From positions 248,001 through 312,000 of the forward strand of contig NZ_DLHM01000007.1 of assembly GCF_002483205.1 (NCBI RefSeq): a DNA stretch of 64,000 bases, read 5' to 3'. The DNA comes from Flavihumibacter sp. UBA7668 (lineage in GTDB: Bacteria; Bacteroidota; Bacteroidia; Chitinophagales; Chitinophagaceae). Positions 34,946 through 43,937 of this stretch are shown here, in pieces (positions within the stretch are counted from its first letter, which is position 1; each line of letters opens with the position of its first letter). A model generated the notes under the pieces. That model saw nothing but the letters and a program-made list of their open reading frames with translations. It was not told where the DNA came from and made no database searches. The translations under genes were made by a program, and so were the position numbers.

Positions 34946-37180
34946 CTAGGGTGTTTTAATAATCCATTCAAGCTGCTCATCTTTCTCAATTGTAAGCTGC
35001 TTTTTATCCTTTCCAATTTCAAGCGTATATGGATTTTCAACCAGGTTTTCATGCTCATTAAATGTATACGCAGGAAGGGTAACAATCAACTTCCCAACCG
35101 AATCCGTTTTTAATTCTTTGACAATTTTTCCTGCTGAATTTTTGATTACAACCTGTTTATCTGCCAACTGTTTTCCCTTTTTATTGATTACCGAAAGATC
35201 CAGTTGCCAGTTTACTGAATAACTATGTGCTTTTTTATCCTGTTTAATCCAGAAACGATCGCCTACAACTTTATTAGAACTAAATTCAACCTGTTTTGCC
35301 ATACAATCTGCACCATCGCCAAAACCCATTATAACCGGAACAAAATGTTCTCCCGCACCGGGAGCTTTGGTTATTGTGTTATTTTTTATAACTGTATTAA
35401 TTGTTCCTCCATAGGATCCTGCCAGCCAGAATGCCGATACATTCGTTGTAATACGATTCCGATAAAACCGGCCGCCAAAGCCCTCCAATCCACCTCCAAC
35501 AAAAACTCCTGTTGATATTGCTTTCGTTCCAGGCGCTTTATGATTGATTACAATATCGTTTTCAAAGAAATAATTATCTCCGCCGCTTGCGCTGCAAAAT
35601 ATAGCCCAGGCTAATGGTGTATAGGGTTTCGGCTCTTCAAAATTCAGCGCGGTTACTTCTATTCGGTTATTATATACTTTATTACCAAATGCACCTCTTG
35701 CAGAGCCCGGCTTGGCCCGATAATCAGCAATGCGTATGCCATTAACACTATAATCTTCCCTGCCGTATTCACAGGTTGGAGGAGAGGATTGAATCTTAAT
35801 AAAGTTGCTGAAGATTTCAATATGTTTTCGGATATAAATTTCAATACCTGATCCACGGTCGGGGGTTATCTGGTTCTGAAAAATAATGGAACTGTCTCCC
35901 ATTGCCATTATACTGTAATGATTCGTAACCGCCTGCTGATTACGAAAGGTATTATGATGTATGGAAGAACGATTTCCCTTAAATACAAGACAGCCCTGTC
36001 CCCCGATAAAGGTCGAAAATGAAACTTCTGATGCCTGATTACCCCGCAGATCCACCGCATAAAAATTACTTCCATGCCTGTTAATCAGAAACGGGTTATC
36101 TACTTCGAACAAACAATTTACAATAGTAGCCATTGGAACATCAACAGCAGTTGCATTAATGCCGGTAGTTTTGATATGTACATTATCAAGCACCATTTTT
36201 ACATCTGAAGCGGAGGATTGAATTCCCCAACTCATTATGGTAGCAGTACCATTTTCAATTTTTCCATTCCGGATCGTTACAGATCCCTTTCCTATTGATA
36301 CGGGTATTCCTTCAACAGGCTTACCCGTTTTAAAATCACTCGTGTAATCATAAAATGAACTAAATACGCTGTTGTACAAATGATCATAATGGCCGTAGGG
36401 ATAAGTCTTTTCTACGATTCCGATGCCAACATCCATTGCCGGACGAATATCAAGCTCATCAATCATACAATCAGTTTCAGCTTTCACTACAATACGATAT
36501 TTGCCTTTGGGAAGCTTGTTCAGATGAGCAAACAAGAACCCTCCGCCCAGCCGGGGGCTTCTGTTAATCAGGGGAGCACTTTGTTTCAGGGAATCGCCAT
36601 ATTGAGTGAGGCATTCCACCTTATTGCCTTTTTCATCTTCCACATACACACTGACCTTCATTTCATTGGTAAGATTCCGATTCATTTCGGGATCTGTGTA
36701 ATGCCATCCTGTTACTCCGCATTGCGCAAAATAAGATCTATTGGCTTCCACCAGATCACAAAAGGGAGACCGTACTATGTCGCCTTTTTTCATTCGTAAT
36801 AATTTATCCCCAATGAAAACATGAACGTCTGCTGTATTGGTAATTTTTGATCCGGGAGCCTGTGAAAGGTCCCATCCTTTATCACCCTCTTCAAACCCGC
36901 CATTTGAAATATGCTGATAACCTGCATCTGCGAAACGAATAGTATATCCATTAAGATCCAGCACAGCATCCTTTGCAAGAAAAAATGCAGAACGGGGAGC
37001 ACTGATATCACAGGTAAGCACATAGGTAGATCCTTCCTGACTTAAATTGCCCGGTTTACTAACCGGAATTTCTCCGGGTCGTAGTGCCCTGTGCTCAGTA
37101 GGCTTAAATTGAGCAGTCAGTGATAAAGAAAGTAAACAAAGTGCGGCGGTTAAACATTTAAGATAATCAGGCCTTTTCAT
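34946..37180 (-). CDS. Secreted parallel beta-helix protein with CBM-like insert, candidate polysaccharide lyase
   Basis: The 744-residue protein has a signal peptide (ending SLTAQ). A short beta-helix entry follows (LTCDISAPRSAFFLAKDA, DLNGYTIRF, 50-85), then an inserted CBM4/9-like jelly-roll starting ISNGGFEEGDKGWDLS (88-250), a long right-handed parallel beta-helix (about 265-620, with repeats such as FFENDIVINH, FYRNRITTN, IKNNTIT) and a C-terminal Ig-like domain (SYSVNWQLDLSVINKKGK). Beta-helix proteins in glycan loci are usually lyases (PL6, PL31-like), epimerases or glycosidases. It overlaps the transglutaminase-like gene by 14 bases and precedes DUF6807 and GH88. Production of unsaturated uronates for GH88 is a reasonable inference, but the family is not recognised. 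Confidence 0.72.
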   Translation of the reverse strand: MKRPDYLKCLTAALCLLSLSLTAQFKPTEHRALRPGEIPVSKPGNLSQEGSTYVLTCDISAPRSAFFLAKDAVLDLNGYTIRFADAGYQHISNGGFEEGDKGWDLSQAPGSKITNTADVHVFIGDKLLRMKKGDIVRSPFCDLVEANRSYFAQCGVTGWHYTDPEMNRNLTNEMKVSVYVEDEKGNKVECLTQYGDSLKQSAPLINRSPRLGGGFLFAHLNKLPKGKYRIVVKAETDCMIDELDIRPAMDVGIGIVEKTYPYGHYDHLYNSVFSSFYDYTSDFKTGKPVEGIPVSIGKGSVTIRNGKIENGTATIMSWGIQSSASDVKMVLDNVHIKTTGINATAVDVPMATIVNCLFEVDNPFLINRHGSNFYAVDLRGNQASEVSFSTFIGGQGCLVFKGNRSSIHHNTFRNQQAVTNHYSIMAMGDSSIIFQNQITPDRGSGIEIYIRKHIEIFSNFIKIQSSPPTCEYGREDYSVNGIRIADYRAKPGSARGAFGNKVYNNRIEVTALNFEEPKPYTPLAWAIFCSASGGDNYFFENDIVINHKAPGTKAISTGVFVGGGLEGFGGRFYRNRITTNVSAFWLAGSYGGTINTVIKNNTITKAPGAGEHFVPVIMGFGDGADCMAKQVEFSSNKVVGDRFWIKQDKKAHSYSVNWQLDLSVINKKGKQLADKQVVIKNSAGKIVKELKTDSVGKLIVTLPAYTFNEHENLVENPYTLEIGKDKKQLTIEKDEQLEWIIKTP

Positions 37181-37976
37181 TATTTTTCTTTTTTTGAAGC
37201 TGAAGAAAATAAGGGATCAATAATAATACAGGAAGTACCCATATTGCGATATAAGAGAATCCTTCGAACCAGTTGTATACATTGTACACATACTTGCGTT
37301 TTCCAAAAATATCCACCATTAATTCTGTTGTATAAGGTTCTTTTGCCTCCGAATAATACAGATTGGCCATTTGTGCATACGGCGCTCTTGCTAATTCCGG
37401 ATTTTTTGTCAGTGCTGCAGTATCATACGGAACATTGACGCCGAAATCCGGATCGAGCAGGTACGTGGTGGTATCATCGATTTCTGCACGAACCACTACA
37501 TGGCGCCCTCCTACATCCAGCAATTCTGCTTTTATTCCCTGTTCTTTAAGAAAACCTTTCAATACAATGGAATGTCCGGAACAAACACCTGCGCCTCTTT
37601 CCAATCCTTTTTTATAACTGGTAAACTCATAGCGTTCATATTTTTTGGGATTGATAAAAGAAGCGACATACAGCATATAATTTTCCCAAATTGGTACCCG
37701 CAAATAAAACCGGTCAATTCCGGGAGTTTTCCAATAATGTGCAAAGCCATTGTGAATAACACCATTGATTCGGACCGCATAGTCCACTTTTGATTCATCT
37801 GATTTTCTTTTCAGGGAATCTTTTATATCAGGGTATTTTATTATCACATCATTTTTTCGGTTTTTAATTTCGTTTTCCAGCGTATATAATTCCGGATTAC
37901 GCATTGATTTGAAAAGTCCCACCAGATTAATGACAAGTAGCAGCACGCCAAGTGCAAACAATAGTTTTTTTAGCAT
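37167..37976 (-). CDS. Membrane-anchored transglutaminase-like superfamily protein
   Basis: The 269-residue protein has an N-terminal membrane segment (4-21) and a second near the C-terminus (about 238-258), followed by a basic tail (LQKKKNNEKA). Between them lies a papain-like transglutaminase core with the full Cys-His-Asp triad: Cys132 in GAGVCSGHS, His159 in VGGRHVVVRA and Asp175 in YLLDPDFGV. Such proteins cleave or form amide bonds, and some help export or modify polysaccharides. The gene is tightly coupled to the beta-helix gene (14-base overlap) and follows the unclassified gene at 38001 after 24 bases. Its presence in a degradation operon is unusual, and the substrate is unknown. Confidence 0.75.
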   Translation of the reverse strand: MLKKLLFALGVLLLVINLVGLFKSMRNPELYTLENEIKNRKNDVIIKYPDIKDSLKRKSDESKVDYAVRINGVIHNGFAHYWKTPGIDRFYLRVPIWENYMLYVASFINPKKYERYEFTSYKKGLERGAGVCSGHSIVLKGFLKEQGIKAELLDVGGRHVVVRAEIDDTTTYLLDPDFGVNVPYDTAALTKNPELARAPYAQMANLYYSEAKEPYTTELMVDIFGKRKYVYNVYNWFEGFSYIAIWVLPVLLLIPYFLQLQKKKNNEKA

Positions 37977-38000
37977 AATTGTAAGTTGGAAGTTAGTCAG

Positions 38001-39887
38001 TTATTTAAATGGAGATAAGAGGTAGTCCTGCGCATCCTGCCAGTGGTTCAACATTATTGAACGTTTCAGCTGAAGTTGTTGCAGGAGATCAGGTCCTAAT
38101 AAAAAAGCATCCTCATATTTTTGATCGGCCGATTTCACCAACCAGGCGAGTCCGCCATTTTTAAGCAGATCAATAAGCTCCTGAGTATTATCGAGCTCAT
38201 CCCGAAGACTATTGAACAATGGAATATAATCTGGATGCCCCGTCATGGTGGATCTTTTGTCAGGTTCCGGAAAAGGGCCTTTCAAAGCAGTTGCGTTCCG
38301 GTCGCGAATTTCCTGAACAGCAGAAAAATTGCCGCAGGATCGCATTATGCTGCCATACATACGCAGGGATGTACCAAGTTGACGAAAAAACTGTTGGTTG
38401 CTCCCATTCCCGGGAATGGATTCCAATAGTTGTGCAGTCTGCTTAACACGTTGAAGAAATTTTTCAACATGAGTACGATTTACAGTGACCCTTCCGCCAT
38501 GTACATCTGCATAATCCATTCTGGCTTCTTCTAAAGAGGTATTGAAAACAAATGGAAGAAAATAGGCTTCTTCTTTTTTAGTAAGGCGGTTTGGAGCTAT
38601 TACGAGCGGTCTGTTGATCAGTCGTTCAGTAGTTCCCCAATACAAAGAATGCACCTGAGGAAAACTGATTTCTTTATATTGGAATGTTTCGTTTAATGCT
38701 TCGAGTGCAGTAACCAGAGCAGGTGCGGATTCAACGCCCACCCAGTCGGCTGCCTTTCCCTGTAACCAACTTTTCCCATTGACGGAACGATCGGTGGCTT
38801 TCAATTTTTCGACCAAAAGTTCCATAATAAATGAGCTTACAGCCAGCGGTTCAACACCCCGGTCATAGGCTGCTCTCAATTGTATAAAAATGGCTTGGTT
38901 AGGCGTTTTGGAAATTTCAGCAATTCTGTTTAAAAGCGAAACCGGATTAAGAATTCCTTTTACGGGATAAGTACCGGACAATGAGCCACTGATTGTTAGA
39001 ACAGGCCTGTCTTCAGTACTCATAAAATAACAATCAGCCGGTAGTTTTGACTGAATATCTGCTTTTTCATGAGGCAGAAAATTGGAATTGCTTTCATCCA
39101 CATATATAGCCAGTTTTCTTCCTAAACGTCGGGCACCATCCTGATAAGCAGAAAGGAGCAAGCGCATCGTTTCACCTATTCCCGAACGCCGACAGGCTGA
39201 TGGGCCATTGGGTCCGTTATACAGGTATTCTGCCCAGCACATACCGGCTCCTGCATCATTTGTTTTAAAGGTGAATGCCTGAATTTCCGGAGCCTTCTTC
39301 AATAACTCCTCCATCATTCCGGCATACATTTCTCTTGTTTTTGCCTGATGCACACAGGGAGCAAATGCTTTTTGTGTACTCCTTCTCGGATGATCGACCC
39401 TGGGACCCATCAATTGTGGATGGGCTGCAAAAAAATCATCCGGAAGAAAATTAGGCTCATAACCCATAAACGAGGCTTCCAATCCGGCACTTCGAAGTAA
39501 ACGAACTTTCTCAAGCAGCAGCGTACGGTTTTTCTGTACAAAATCAGCCGGTATAAACGGTGCTATTTCTTTGGATGGAAAAAATTTATAGGGCGTTGGA
39601 TTGCTGCTGGCATACTCATGCCAGGAACTTCCCTTTGATGGAATTTCATGAAAACTTTTATCTGCCAGCGAACTCACATTCACCAGCACTTTACCATATG
39701 GAGCCAACTCTTTTGCGGAATTAACAAAAATTCGAAAAGAATCCAGATTGTTATATGGAGCATTAATTATGAAAACACGCCCAGCAGTTCCTTGCGAATA
39801 CACTGAAGCTGAAGCAGTTAATAGAACTACTAAACCAATTAAACGAAAATAACCTGAAAAAGAAAAAACAACGCGCATATCCGGCAA
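38001..39887 (-). CDS. Unclassified secreted 628-residue protein, probable TIM-barrel glycoside hydrolase
   Basis: I do not recognise a named family. The protein has a signal peptide ending ASVYSQG; Met4 is an alternative start. Residues 35-400 show alternating strands and helices of a TIM-barrel type: GKVLVNVSSLAD, LRSAGLEASFMGYEPNFLP, AFTFKTNDAGAGMCWAEY, RKLAIYVDESNSNF, CYFMSTEDRPV, AIFIQLRAAYDRGVEPLA. Candidate acids are Glu and Asp in MGYEPN, KTNDAG and YVDES. The C-terminal 200 residues look helical. The arrangement recalls GH20/GH67/GH115-like barrels, and I regard it as a candidate new glycosidase. It heads the minus-strand run 39887-31887 and shares a divergent promoter region with the esterase gene at 40000. 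Confidence 0.62.
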   Translation of the reverse strand: MPDMRVVFSFSGYFRLIGLVVLLTASASVYSQGTAGRVFIINAPYNNLDSFRIFVNSAKELAPYGKVLVNVSSLADKSFHEIPSKGSSWHEYASSNPTPYKFFPSKEIAPFIPADFVQKNRTLLLEKVRLLRSAGLEASFMGYEPNFLPDDFFAAHPQLMGPRVDHPRRSTQKAFAPCVHQAKTREMYAGMMEELLKKAPEIQAFTFKTNDAGAGMCWAEYLYNGPNGPSACRRSGIGETMRLLLSAYQDGARRLGRKLAIYVDESNSNFLPHEKADIQSKLPADCYFMSTEDRPVLTISGSLSGTYPVKGILNPVSLLNRIAEISKTPNQAIFIQLRAAYDRGVEPLAVSSFIMELLVEKLKATDRSVNGKSWLQGKAADWVGVESAPALVTALEALNETFQYKEISFPQVHSLYWGTTERLINRPLVIAPNRLTKKEEAYFLPFVFNTSLEEARMDYADVHGGRVTVNRTHVEKFLQRVKQTAQLLESIPGNGSNQQFFRQLGTSLRMYGSIMRSCGNFSAVQEIRDRNATALKGPFPEPDKRSTMTGHPDYIPLFNSLRDELDNTQELIDLLKNGGLAWLVKSADQKYEDAFLLGPDLLQQLQLKRSIMLNHWQDAQDYLLSPFK

Positions 39888-39931
39888 GTATTAAAGGTAT
39901 TGAAAGATTTATTTGTTAAATATAAGATATC

Positions 39932-39990
39932 GAAAGGTTTTATAAAAGAGTTATTTTATTATTTTTAAAAAATATAAGGTTCCGTAAAAA
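39932..39990. promoter_or_regulatory. Operator-like elements in the divergent promoter region at 39.9 kb
   Basis: The 112-base AT-rich region between the genes at 38001-39887 and 40000 contains GAAAGGTTTTAT (39932-39943), identical to 9650-9661 upstream of agaS. It also contains ATAAGGTTCCGTAAAA (39974-39989), which matches ATAAGGTTTCGAAA at 6861 apart from two bases in the shared 14. Both promoters of the divergent pair could be bound. This may extend the AgaR-like regulon into the degradation locus. Confidence 0.45.
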
Positions 39991-39999
39991 ATACTACCA

Positions 40000-42822
40000 A
40001 TGCGTACTTCTTTTTTGACTTTGTTATTTATACTAGTATCCGTTTTAAATCTGGTTGCACAGGAGGATCATTCTCATTACAGTCAGGTATTTAAGCGATC
40101 CAAATCATACAGGATTTATTTACCAGAAGCGTATAAGCAGGAACCAAGCCGGCGTTTTCCGGTGGTCTATTATTTTCACGGCAATAAGGGTGATCATCGT
40201 CTTTTCTTTGAAGAATTACCAGCTTTGGTAAAATCCGGGAATGCTATATTGGTTGCCTGGAATGGACGATCAGTAGATAGTGATATAAGACCCTACAACA
40301 TTGGCTACCATTCCAACATTAATTACCCCTATGAATTCAGGTATTACTTCCCGGAATTGGTACACCATATTGACAGCCAGTTCAGAACTAAGACGGATCG
40401 GTCAAACAGAGGAGTGATTGGTCATAGTATGGGAGGTTTCATGTCTTTTTACCTGGCAGCAGCTTACCCTGATCTTATTGGCTCAGCCGTGAACTCTAAG
40501 GGTTCTCCGGAGTTTTTTATAGGAATGCCCAACCGGCATACTTTATATCAGCACAGGTATATGTTTCCCTTTCTCCGTGGTATCCGATTGAGGTTTCAAA
40601 CAGGTGATCCGGGAGAGGAATTGCATTATCTGAATAATGAAGTACATACAGGGGCGCAGCGAACACCCGGTCTGGTCTACGACTTTCAATCTTATCCGGG
40701 TGTCCATTTTTTGAATTTCGAGCAATTTAAGGATGCCTATAAATTCATACTACAATCTTTTGCAAACCCCGTTGATACTCCTGAAAGCTGGTCATACGCA
40801 GCTGATGTGGCCTCCTTTTCTGCCTGGGGTTACACTGTACAATCGACATTGAAAACACCAGGCTACATTCTACTTGAAAATGTACGTCAAACCGGCTTTA
40901 CTGTTAGAACGCAGAAATGGTTCCCATTGGGTGCCCCCCTCCAGGAGCTGGCCATTAAAATAAAAACGGCGCCCCGCTACAAACCGGGCAAATCCTATCA
41001 ACTACTCGATTATAATTTGGCCACTGGTACACAAACAACAAGAACGGTAAAAGCTGATGAAAAAGGTTCTTTGCAAATAGAAACCGATCAGCACGCGCAC
41101 AGCTTTGGAATTAGCAGTCCGGATATGAGCGCTGATATGGTAGTCATTGCTAATCGTTCAACTGTTCAACAGAAATTTTTGAACCATCGAAAACCTACTT
41201 CACTTGAATTACATCTCTTAAACAGAGGCGGAACAATATCCAGGAACATCCAGCTTAAAATCAGCACACTGCATCCAGGTGTTCGTCTGTTTGATTCCAT
41301 CCATACAATCAGGCAGCTTGGTGCAGGTGAAGACATTTGGGCGGAAGCTGCCTTTACAATGCAAATCGATCAGGAACCTCCAACCGACGGCAGCAGCCCG
41401 TTCATTCGTTTTCAGGTAGAGATGAATGACCAGGCTGGAAACAACTGGAAGCAGGATCTGGAAGTTCCGGTTGCATACGATGTTCCCGAGTTTAAAGAAA
41501 TTGGCGTGGATGATGGCGACAGTGAAATCTTTGGCAGCGGGAATGGAAACAATATTGCAGAACCTGGCGAGCTGGTTATGATATACCAGCACAGCCATCG
41601 GACACGCCTTTACTTTGATGACCCATATGTCACTGAAGAAAGATTGCATGATGATCTGCAGCCGGATAAATGGGGTGATGGGTATGCCCTGAGTTCTTTG
41701 ATCCGGATAGCACCAAATTGTCCGCCTGACCATGAAATTGAGTTTCTGGCCAGTTATGAAGTGAAGGAATGGAAATCAATCAAACGAAATGTACATTGGG
41801 GGCGTTTCAAAATCAAAGTTGGAAAATCAGATGCAGGTATCAGTACCCAGGGAAGAGTGGAAAAATTGCCCAATGGTCAGGTGAAACTTTTTTGGCCTGG
41901 AACTGCTGTGGGAATTCGCTTCTTTGGTCAGGATTTAGATGCCTGGTTGAATGATGCCGGCGGTAAAAACAATTATTATATCCTGATAGATTCTATGCAA
42001 CCGCAGCTGCTTCAAACAAAACCTGGAAGCAATCGGTACAGTTTAGCAAAGGGATTATCCGCCGGAGAACATTATGCCCGCCTGATCCGCCTTACCGACT
42101 GGTTCAATGGTACAACTATATTTGAACGATTTGAATTCAGTCCGGGTGGATATGCACTTCGTCCGCCAGACAGCATCCGCAAATGGATTGAATTTTACGG
42201 AAATTCTGTAACCGTTGGAGCCGGACTGAGAGAACGGCAATCTTCTTATAACGGACCATCTACTAATCAATACCTAAGTTATGCTGCATTAACAGCGCGG
42301 CATTTTAATGCAGGTTATCATTGTATCGCTTCGAGTGGAATCGGACTCACTGTTAGCTGGGGCTCCCAAATTATGCCGGAATTATATAATCGGCTCGATC
42401 CTTATGACAGCACAAAAAGTTGGGACTTTACCCAAAGCCGGCCGTCATTGGTAGTACTAAATTTATTTCAGAACGATGCGAGTCTGGTTAATCAATCCGA
42501 TCATAAACAGGTTATTCGCAGATTTGGGCAACAGCGTCCGGATGGAAATTTTTTCATTCAGCGATATATCGATTTTTTAAACAGGATCCGTTCACATTAT
42601 CCGGGTGTTCCAATTATTTGCACATTAGGCAGTATGGATGCAGCAAAAGAAGGAAGTATCTGGATAAATTACATAAAGCAGGCTGTGGAAAAAATGAACG
42701 ATTCATCCATTCATACCTTTTTCTTTACACCAATTAAAGGGAATGGACATCCAAACCCGGAGGAACAATTGAAAATGTCTGCAGAGTTAATATCATTTAT
42801 TGAAAAGATGCATCTATGGTAA
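40000..42822 (+). CDS. Bifunctional secreted esterase: alpha/beta-hydrolase (esterase D-like) plus CE2-like SGNH domain
   Basis: The 940-residue protein has a signal peptide (ending NLVAQ). Residues 25-255 form an esterase D-type alpha/beta hydrolase with nucleophile Ser143 in GVIGHSMGGFM and a likely His236 in YPGVHF. The middle (about 260-630) has beta-rich domains. Residues 630-940 match the CE2 arrangement: a jelly-roll (KLFWPGTAVGIRFFGQD), then an SGNH domain with Ser736 in EFYGNSVTVGAG, block III NLFQND (821-826) and catalytic His917 in GNGHPNPEE. Two unrelated esterases in one chain suggest removal of two kinds of acyl group from the polymer. It faces the susCD pair 2 operon and overlaps its last gene by nine bases. 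Confidence 0.82.
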   Translation: MRTSFLTLLFILVSVLNLVAQEDHSHYSQVFKRSKSYRIYLPEAYKQEPSRRFPVVYYFHGNKGDHRLFFEELPALVKSGNAILVAWNGRSVDSDIRPYNIGYHSNINYPYEFRYYFPELVHHIDSQFRTKTDRSNRGVIGHSMGGFMSFYLAAAYPDLIGSAVNSKGSPEFFIGMPNRHTLYQHRYMFPFLRGIRLRFQTGDPGEELHYLNNEVHTGAQRTPGLVYDFQSYPGVHFLNFEQFKDAYKFILQSFANPVDTPESWSYAADVASFSAWGYTVQSTLKTPGYILLENVRQTGFTVRTQKWFPLGAPLQELAIKIKTAPRYKPGKSYQLLDYNLATGTQTTRTVKADEKGSLQIETDQHAHSFGISSPDMSADMVVIANRSTVQQKFLNHRKPTSLELHLLNRGGTISRNIQLKISTLHPGVRLFDSIHTIRQLGAGEDIWAEAAFTMQIDQEPPTDGSSPFIRFQVEMNDQAGNNWKQDLEVPVAYDVPEFKEIGVDDGDSEIFGSGNGNNIAEPGELVMIYQHSHRTRLYFDDPYVTEERLHDDLQPDKWGDGYALSSLIRIAPNCPPDHEIEFLASYEVKEWKSIKRNVHWGRFKIKVGKSDAGISTQGRVEKLPNGQVKLFWPGTAVGIRFFGQDLDAWLNDAGGKNNYYILIDSMQPQLLQTKPGSNRYSLAKGLSAGEHYARLIRLTDWFNGTTIFERFEFSPGGYALRPPDSIRKWIEFYGNSVTVGAGLRERQSSYNGPSTNQYLSYAALTARHFNAGYHCIASSGIGLTVSWGSQIMPELYNRLDPYDSTKSWDFTQSRPSLVVLNLFQNDASLVNQSDHKQVIRRFGQQRPDGNFFIQRYIDFLNRIRSHYPGVPIICTLGSMDAAKEGSIWINYIKQAVEKMNDSSIHTFFFTPIKGNGHPNPEEQLKMSAELISFIEKMHLW

Positions 42823-43929
42823 GCGGGAGCGGTTAAATACCGTACGCAGGTAAGGCCATATACCTTCCTTATAATATCGATGCCCGCCCTGCCCTTCATA
42901 CAGAAGGGCATTTTTTTCAACACCGGCAGCTCTGTAAATTTGTTTCAGGTGCTGAAATGCTTTTCTTGCTGATTCAATTGGATAGATTTCATCTTCAACT
43001 CCATTGATCATGTAAACATGCCGTGGTGCAATCAGGCCGGCAATATCACTGCATTCAAAATCCTGCAAAATCCCTGGAATATAATTACAATCACAATGTT
43101 CAATAGTGCCGATACTTTCGGTAAATATGGTGAAATAGGCAGAAGGTGCGGCAACTTTAATTCGTTCATCCACTGCTGCTGCAAATAAGGAAGTGGTGCC
43201 TCCTGCCGAATTTCCTGTTATAGCGATTTTAGCTGTATCTATTGAAAACTCCTGCAATGCCCAATCGAGTACACGCGAAATATCCCAGACCCTGTCTCCG
43301 ATAGGTGTTCTTCCAATCAGAAGATCATGCATCAGCTGAATTCTGCAGGAAAAGGGTTTATCTCTGGGAATATCAACACTGGCCCGGGTTGCTCCAAATC
43401 CACGGGTGGTTGGAACAATGGCAATATATCCTTCCCGTACTGCCTGAACGGCAATATTTCGATCTGTTGATTCAACATATTCCCGCTGAACCGAATCAGT
43501 ATATATTCCGGCATAATCAACGGTGCTTCTCCCATGTCCGTGTGGCGTAACAACCAGAGGCAACCTTTGATTTGCTGTTTTTGGAACTAAAACAATTACC
43601 GGTAAGGGGACAGTGGGCTCCGTCCAAACAACCCAATGCTGTCGTTGAAAATCCTGCAAATACTCAATGCTTTGTAATTTTGCAGCTGGTCGATATTTTG
43701 GCAGGGATGATTCGAGCAAAAGCAATCCCAGCCTTTGTTTCAACTGCTTTTTAGCCAGTTTTCTCCATTGGATAAAATCATCCTGCTTATTTCCTTTAAA
43801 ATGATATGATCTCTCCGCTTTATTATACCAGGAAGCAAAATGCTGATCAGATGAATACTGCTCCTGCAATTGCGCATTGGCAATCTGCAGGAGCAGTAAG
43901 GAGATAATAGTTAAACAAACATATTTCAT
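42814..43929 (-). CDS. Secreted alpha/beta-hydrolase, acetyl-xylan-esterase/dienelactone-hydrolase-like
   Basis: The 371-residue protein has a signal peptide (ending IANAQ) and an alpha/beta-hydrolase fold with a helical N-terminal extension. The nucleophile is Ser241 in AITGNSAGGTTSL, the late acid lies in INGVEDEIYP, and the His is His350 in GQGGHRYY. LPLVVTPHGHGRS forms the oxyanion region. HCDCNYIPGILQ near the active site is typical of a glycan-locus esterase branch related to CE7/CE15-like enzymes, though the exact family is uncertain. It follows susD pair 2 after eight bases and should be co-transcribed with susC2-susD2, which suggests that the transported glycan is acylated or carries esterified uronate. 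Confidence 0.8.
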   Translation of the reverse strand: MKYVCLTIISLLLLQIANAQLQEQYSSDQHFASWYNKAERSYHFKGNKQDDFIQWRKLAKKQLKQRLGLLLLESSLPKYRPAAKLQSIEYLQDFQRQHWVVWTEPTVPLPVIVLVPKTANQRLPLVVTPHGHGRSTVDYAGIYTDSVQREYVESTDRNIAVQAVREGYIAIVPTTRGFGATRASVDIPRDKPFSCRIQLMHDLLIGRTPIGDRVWDISRVLDWALQEFSIDTAKIAITGNSAGGTTSLFAAAVDERIKVAAPSAYFTIFTESIGTIEHCDCNYIPGILQDFECSDIAGLIAPRHVYMINGVEDEIYPIESARKAFQHLKQIYRAAGVEKNALLYEGQGGHRYYKEGIWPYLRTVFNRSRLP

Positions 43930-43937
43930 GCAAACGA

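Noticed and set aside
41218..41733. 171-residue minus-strand reading frame inside the bifunctional esterase gene
   Set aside because: It is antisense to a continuous multi-domain protein and shows no signal peptide or family motif.
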